A DNA stretch of 59,167 nucleotides. Origin: Gloeocapsa sp. DLM2.Bin57. GTDB lineage: Bacteria > Cyanobacteriota > Cyanobacteriia > Cyanobacteriales > Gloeocapsaceae. Where the stretch lies: positions 1 to 59,167 of the forward strand of contig RECR01000075.1 in NCBI GenBank assembly GCA_007693955.1. Reading direction: 5' to 3'. Positions 55,540-59,167 of this stretch are shown here, piece by piece; within the stretch, counting starts at the first letter, position 1, and every line of letters begins with the position of its first letter. A program made the position numbers and the translations under genes. The notes under the pieces were generated by a model. It was given only the letters and a program-made list of their open reading frames with translations. It did no database searches and was not told where the DNA came from.

Positions 55540-56724
55540 ATGGCAAGAATCGAAACCAAAACAGAGCCCATGGTTATTAACATGGGTCCTCAACATCCCT
55601 CGATGCACGGTGTACTACGTCTGATTGTCACTCTCGATGGTGAAGATGTAGTGGATTGTGAGCCAGTCATTGGTTACCTCCATCGAGGTATGGAAAAAAT
55701 CGCCGAAAATCGTACTAATGTTATGTACGTTCCCTACGTCAGTCGTTGGGATTACGCCGCAGGAATGTTTAACGAAGCGATTACGGTTAACGCACCCGAA
55801 AAACTCGCTGATATAGAAGTTCCTAAAAGAGCACAATATATCCGAGTTATTATGCTTGAACTTAATCGTATTGCTAATCATTTACTCTGGTTAGGTCCAT
55901 TTTTAGCTGACGTAGGCGCACAAACCCCATTTTTCTACATTTTCCGTGAACGGGAGATGATTTATGACCTCTGGGAAGCAGCTACAGGAATGCGTTTAAT
56001 TAATAACAACTATTTCCGTATCGGTGGAGTAGCTGTTGATCTTCCCTATGGTTGGATCGACAAATGCGAAGACTTTTGTAAATATTTTGCCCCCAAAATA
56101 GACGAGTACGAAAAATTAATCACTAATAACCCGATCTTTCGTCGTCGTGTCGAAGGAGTAGGTACGGTTACTCGTGAACAAGCCATTAATTGGGGTTTAA
56201 GCGGTCCAATGTTGCGCGGCTCAGGGGTAAAATGGGACTTACGCAAGGTCGATCGTTATGAATGTTACGACGACTTCGATTGGGATGTTCATTGGGAAAC
56301 CGCGGGAGATTGTTTCGCACGTTATTTAGTACGTATCCGCGAAATGCGCGAATCTAATAAAATTATCCTACAAGCTCTCAAAGGTATTCCAGGTGGACCA
56401 TACGAAAATCTCGAAGCTAAACGCCTAGCAGAAGGGAAAAAATCACCCTGGTATGGCTTTGATTATCAATACATCGCTAAAAAAGTAGCCCCAACCTTTA
56501 AAATCCCCTCTGGTGAACATTATGTTCGTCTTGAAAGTGGTAAAGGTGAATTGGGCATCTTTATTGTGGGTAATGATAACGTCTTCCCTTGGCGTTGGAA
56601 AATCCGCGCTCCTGACTTTAATAACTTGCAAATTCTTCCCCATATCCTCAAAGGTGTCAAAGTTGCAGATATTATGGCGATTTTGGGTAGCATTGATATT
56701 ATTATGGGGTCAGTAGATCGGTAA
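55540..56724 (+). CDS. ndhH: NAD(P)H-quinone oxidoreductase subunit H
   Basis: This 394-residue, full-length NdhH has [55 protein letters not shown] and the C-terminal [16 protein letters not shown]. It is a peripheral-arm subunit of the thylakoid NDH-1 complex, serving respiration and cyclic electron flow. It starts 15 bp after ftsH, so the two may be co-transcribed, and is followed by a strong terminator. Confidence 0.98.
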   Translation: MARIETKTEPMVINMGPQHPSMHGVLRLIVTLDGEDVVDCEPVIGYLHRGMEKIAENRTNVMYVPYVSRWDYAAGMFNEAITVNAPEKLADIEVPKRAQYIRVIMLELNRIANHLLWLGPFLADVGAQTPFFYIFREREMIYDLWEAATGMRLINNNYFRIGGVAVDLPYGWIDKCEDFCKYFAPKIDEYEKLITNNPIFRRRVEGVGTVTREQAINWGLSGPMLRGSGVKWDLRKVDRYECYDDFDWDVHWETAGDCFARYLVRIREMRESNKIILQALKGIPGGPYENLEAKRLAEGKKSPWYGFDYQYIAKKVAPTFKIPSGEHYVRLESGKGELGIFIVGNDNVFPWRWKIRAPDFNNLQILPHILKGVKVADIMAILGSIDIIMGSVDR

Positions 56725-56743
56725 GTTTTTTTTCCAAATTAAC

Positions 56744-56787
56744 GTGGTGATATCTCCTAAAATATTAGGTAAATCACCGCTTTTTTT
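56744..56787 (+). terminator. Rho-independent terminator after ndhH, abutting the next start codon
   Basis: GTGGTGAT (56744-56751) pairs with ATCACCGC (56773-56780). An inner CCTAA/TTAGG stem is followed by TTTTTTT at 56781-56787. The ATG of the CYTH gene begins at the very next base. Confidence 0.8.
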
Positions 56788-57252
56788 ATGCCTACAGAAA
56801 TAGAACGTAAATTTCTCGTTAAACCAGCACAATGGCGATCGCCTAATCCTGGTGTTTTTTATTCTCAAGGTTATCTTACTACTAATCAGGGTTTAACCGT
56901 GCGGGTACGTATCGCAGGTGCGCAAGCTTTTCTCACTATCAAAGGACCTACTCAAAATTACTCTAGATTAGAGTTTGAGTACCCTATTCCCCTAGCTGAT
57001 GCTCAAATCATGTTAGATACCCTTTGCGATCGCCCTTTAATCGAAAAAATTCGTTATCAAGTACAACATCAAGGCTTAATTTGGTCAATAGATGAGTTTA
57101 AGGGTGATAATGCAGGGTTAATGATTGCTGAAGTGGAATTAACGACAGAAAATCAATTAGTTGAATTACCAGATTGGGTCGGAGAAGAAGTGTCTCATGA
57201 TACTAAGTACTATAACGCTAGTTTAGTTAAATATCCTTATTCTCAATGGTAA
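56788..57252 (+). CDS. CYTH-domain triphosphatase
   Basis: The 154-residue protein has the CYTH signature EIERKFLV at residues 4-11 and the tunnel-fold charged strands (LTVRVRIAGAQAFLTIKG, SRLEFEYPI, WSIDEFKGDNAGLMIAEVEL). CYTH proteins of bacteria hydrolyse inorganic triphosphate or related compounds. The start codon is right after the ndhH terminator T-run, so there is no room for a usual ribosome site in mRNA that starts after it. Translation from a leaderless or read-through mRNA is possible. Confidence 0.92.
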   Translation: MPTEIERKFLVKPAQWRSPNPGVFYSQGYLTTNQGLTVRVRIAGAQAFLTIKGPTQNYSRLEFEYPIPLADAQIMLDTLCDRPLIEKIRYQVQHQGLIWSIDEFKGDNAGLMIAEVELTTENQLVELPDWVGEEVSHDTKYYNASLVKYPYSQW

Positions 57253-57326
57253 TAATGATCAGAAAATGTCAATTTAGGTCAATTACTCTGTTAAGATCAT
57301 AATTGGTTTCTATTACCTTCTGATCA

Positions 57327-58379
57327 ATGGCATCAACTCGTCCAAGAATTGCGGTAGACGCTATGGGTGGCGATCACGCACCCAACGAAATTGTAGCGGG
57401 AGCTATCCGAGCTTCTGAAGAACTAGATGTGGAGATTATTTTGGTAGGGGAGTACGAACAAGTTCAAGCTGCTTTGAATTTACACCCTAGTTCCAAAAGT
57501 TTACGAATTGTTAACGCTGAAGGAGTCGTCGAAATGGGAGAAGAACCCATTAAAAGTCTGCGACGTAAACCCCAAGCTTCCATCAATGTAGCCATGAATT
57601 TAGTCAAAAATGGTGAAGCTGATGCTGTTGTCTCAGCAGGACATTCTGGCGCTGCTATGGCTGCAGCTAAACTACGTTTAGACACCTTGACTGGGATTAA
57701 AAGACCAGCCATTGGCGCTATGTTTCCTACTATGTTAGCTGGTAAATCAGTAATTATTCTCGATGTGGGTGCTAACGTGGATAGCGATCCCGAATATTTA
57801 GAACAATTTGCCCTTATGGGTTCGATCTATAGTAAATATGTACTAGATATCGAAGCACCCCAAGTGGGATTATTGAATATGGGGGAAGAACCTGGAAAAG
57901 GGGATAAATTAAGCAAAGAAACTTATAAACTCCTAGAAGCCAATCCCTATATCAATTTTAGAGGTAATGCTGAAGGTAGAGATGTACTCTCGGGTGACTT
58001 TGATGTAATTGTCTGTGATGGTTTTGTGGGTAATGTACTCCTAAAATTTGCCGAAGCGATCGGGGAAATTATGTTACAAACTATGCGCCAAGAACTTCCC
58101 TATGGTTGGCGCGGAAAAATCGGTACAACTTTGCTTAAACCCAATCTCCGACGTATTAAACAGCGTATCGATCACGCTGAACACGGCGGAGCGCTCTTAT
58201 TTGGGGTAGCAGGAGTTTGTATTATTAGTCACGGTAGCTCTCAAGCTCCCTCCATTTTTAATGCTATTCGTCTAGCTAAAGAAGCGATCACCCATAGGGT
58301 AATCGAACGCATTCAATATCCTGGACAAATATATCACCAATCCGATAACAATACCATTAAAACTCCTGTTATTGAATAA
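57327..58379 (+). CDS. plsX: Phosphate acyltransferase PlsX
   Basis: This 350-residue, full-length PlsX has IAVDAMGGDHAPNEIVAGAI, SAGHSGAAMAAAKLRL, ILDVGANVDSDPEYLEQFA and GFVGNVLLKFAEAIGE. It makes acyl-phosphate from acyl-ACP for phospholipid synthesis. The usual partner fabH does not follow here; a short hairpin and a convergent gene do. Confidence 0.97.
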   Translation: MASTRPRIAVDAMGGDHAPNEIVAGAIRASEELDVEIILVGEYEQVQAALNLHPSSKSLRIVNAEGVVEMGEEPIKSLRRKPQASINVAMNLVKNGEADAVVSAGHSGAAMAAAKLRLDTLTGIKRPAIGAMFPTMLAGKSVIILDVGANVDSDPEYLEQFALMGSIYSKYVLDIEAPQVGLLNMGEEPGKGDKLSKETYKLLEANPYINFRGNAEGRDVLSGDFDVIVCDGFVGNVLLKFAEAIGEIMLQTMRQELPYGWRGKIGTTLLKPNLRRIKQRIDHAEHGGALLFGVAGVCIISHGSSQAPSIFNAIRLAKEAITHRVIERIQYPGQIYHQSDNNTIKTPVIE

Positions 58380-58384
58380 TTCTT

Positions 58385-58399
58385 GGGCGCTTTGCGCCC
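58385..58399. terminator. Hairpin between plsX and the convergent coiled-coil gene
   Basis: GGGCGC-TTT-GCGCCC forms a perfect 6-bp stem with a 3-base loop in the 29-bp gap between convergent stops. It could end transcription from both sides; there is no long T-run. Confidence 0.6.
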
Positions 58400-58408
58400 G
58401 TATTTGCT

Positions 58409-59167
58409 CTAACTAGGAAAATTGCGAGTAACTTTCGGTAAAGTGATTACTTGATTATTGTATTTATAACCAATAAAGCGAATATAAACTAAGTCCCCAG
58501 GTTGAATAGTATCATCGTTGGTTTGATGTTCCTCGGGATTGTATCTTACTTCTTCTCCAGGTGTTCCTAGTTTTTCATATCCCCAATTTTGTAATAATTT
58601 ATCTAAATGACTAAATAAAGGTAAGAAATTTTTAGCCGTTACATTAGGTTTAATCTCGATGAGTTTACAGATAGAAGGATAATAAACCAATAGATTCTCT
58701 AACTGTGTAAATGTCATCTTTTTAAACTCTGACTCTTTATTAATTAAGTCTTCTTCTGATTCTGGTTGGACTAGATTTTGTTGTAATTGTCTTAATTCCT
58801 CGTCTTTTTTAGTAATGATTTCTTGTGAATTTTCTAACAACATATGTAAGGTGGCTAATTCTTCTTCTTTTTCCGCAATCATTTCTTGATATTTTTCGGG
58901 AACAATTGCAGAAGATTCTCTCCCTTGTTGTAAGTTAGCTAATTCTTGGTCTTTTTGTCCTATAATTCCTTGTGACTCTGCTAATAACTGTTGTAAGGTG
59001 GCTAATTCTTCTTCTTTTTGTTGAATACTTCCTTCTATATCTCCTATATGATGTTGTAATGTTACTAAGTCTTCGTCTTTTTTGGTAATAACCCCTAGTA
59101 AGTCTTCTAGTTGTTGTTGAAGGTTGGCTAATTCTTCGTCTTTTTGGGTGATTATTACGGGGAATTC
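58409..59167 (-). CDS. Coiled-coil repeat protein with GrpE-like tail (5' end outside window)
   Basis: The frame stays open to the right edge, so 252 codons of a longer protein are visible. The N-terminal part is a coiled coil of 21-residue units (QKDEELANLQQQLED, KKDEDLVTLQHHIGD, QKEEELATLQQLLAE and so on), that is three heptads each. One unit is 28 residues long. After the coiled coil comes a compact domain ending with LGTPGEEVRYNPEEHQ, GDLVYIRFIGYKYNNQVI and a proline/lysine strand. This resembles the C-terminal beta-domain of GrpE, the DnaK nucleotide-exchange factor. The function is unknown; a chaperone-linked role is inference. Confidence 0.82.
   Translation of the reverse strand, partial: EFPVIITQKDEELANLQQQLEDLLGVITKKDEDLVTLQHHIGDIEGSIQQKEEELATLQQLLAESQGIIGQKDQELANLQQGRESSAIVPEKYQEMIAEKEEELATLHMLLENSQEIITKKDEELRQLQQNLVQPESEEDLINKESEFKKMTFTQLENLLVYYPSICKLIEIKPNVTAKNFLPLFSHLDKLLQNWGYEKLGTPGEEVRYNPEEHQTNDDTIQPGDLVYIRFIGYKYNNQVITLPKVTRNFPS

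Overview
This window is cyanobacterial chromosome. Three things show it: photosynthesis and thylakoid genes (psbX, ycf66, ndhH, an FtsH2-type protease), cyanobacteria-restricted families (DUF928, DUF1822, DUF6816, XisH/XisI, HpsA), and many GCGATCGC (HIP1) palindromes. The DNA is AT-rich. The genus cannot be fixed from the sequence alone. Both ends cut through genes: the left edge lies in a GGDEF/EAL gene and the right edge in a coiled-coil gene.

Layout. 1-7.1 kb: three tandem paralogous c-di-GMP signalling proteins (FHA-PAS-PAS-GGDEF-EAL) whose catalytic motifs have decayed in different ways. 7.1-10.5 kb: a rearranged zone with two tandemly duplicated RTX calcium-binding proteins, a remnant of the neighbouring EAL gene, and a xisH-xisI pair between 143-bp direct repeats. 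10.4-23.9 kb: a surface-secretion and caspase-like (CHAT) region. Its plus-strand operon (small exported protein, TPS exoprotein, TpsB transporter, TPR-CHAT) converges on a minus-strand operon (sigma factor, DUF1822, CHAT-CHASE2, DUF928). Paralogous PEP-CTERM-like proteins bracket the whole region.

24.1-26.6 kb: hopanoid side-chain genes (hpnK, hpnI) with an unknown exported protein. 26.9-33.3 kb: a methyltransferase, an S9 peptidase, glycogen debranching enzyme glgX and lytic transglycosylase mltA. 33.3-35.6 kb: psbX, ycf66 and two TolB-like lipoproteins. 35.7-42.9 kb: hpsA and three pseudopilins, a polysaccharide-secretion type pilus-like module. 43-47.1 kb: small and unusual genes, including a membrane coiled-coil protein ending in a HigB/RelE-like toxin domain, a decayed metal-binding (HMA) gene behind a MerR-type promoter, DoxX and DUF6816. 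47.2-58.4 kb: core genes rpsN, glgA, hemF, a nucleotidyltransferase fused to a degenerate phosphomutase, ftsH, ndhH, a CYTH phosphatase and plsX. 58.4 kb to the end: part of a coiled-coil protein built from 21-residue repeats with a GrpE-like tail.

The most promising leads are the membrane-anchored HigB-like fusion, the CHAT/two-partner-secretion/sigma region, the xisHI pair between direct repeats, and the complementary decay of the three c-di-GMP proteins. Everything here comes from reading the sequence; no database search was run. Family names are recognitions from motifs, and coordinates of non-coding features are by eye.
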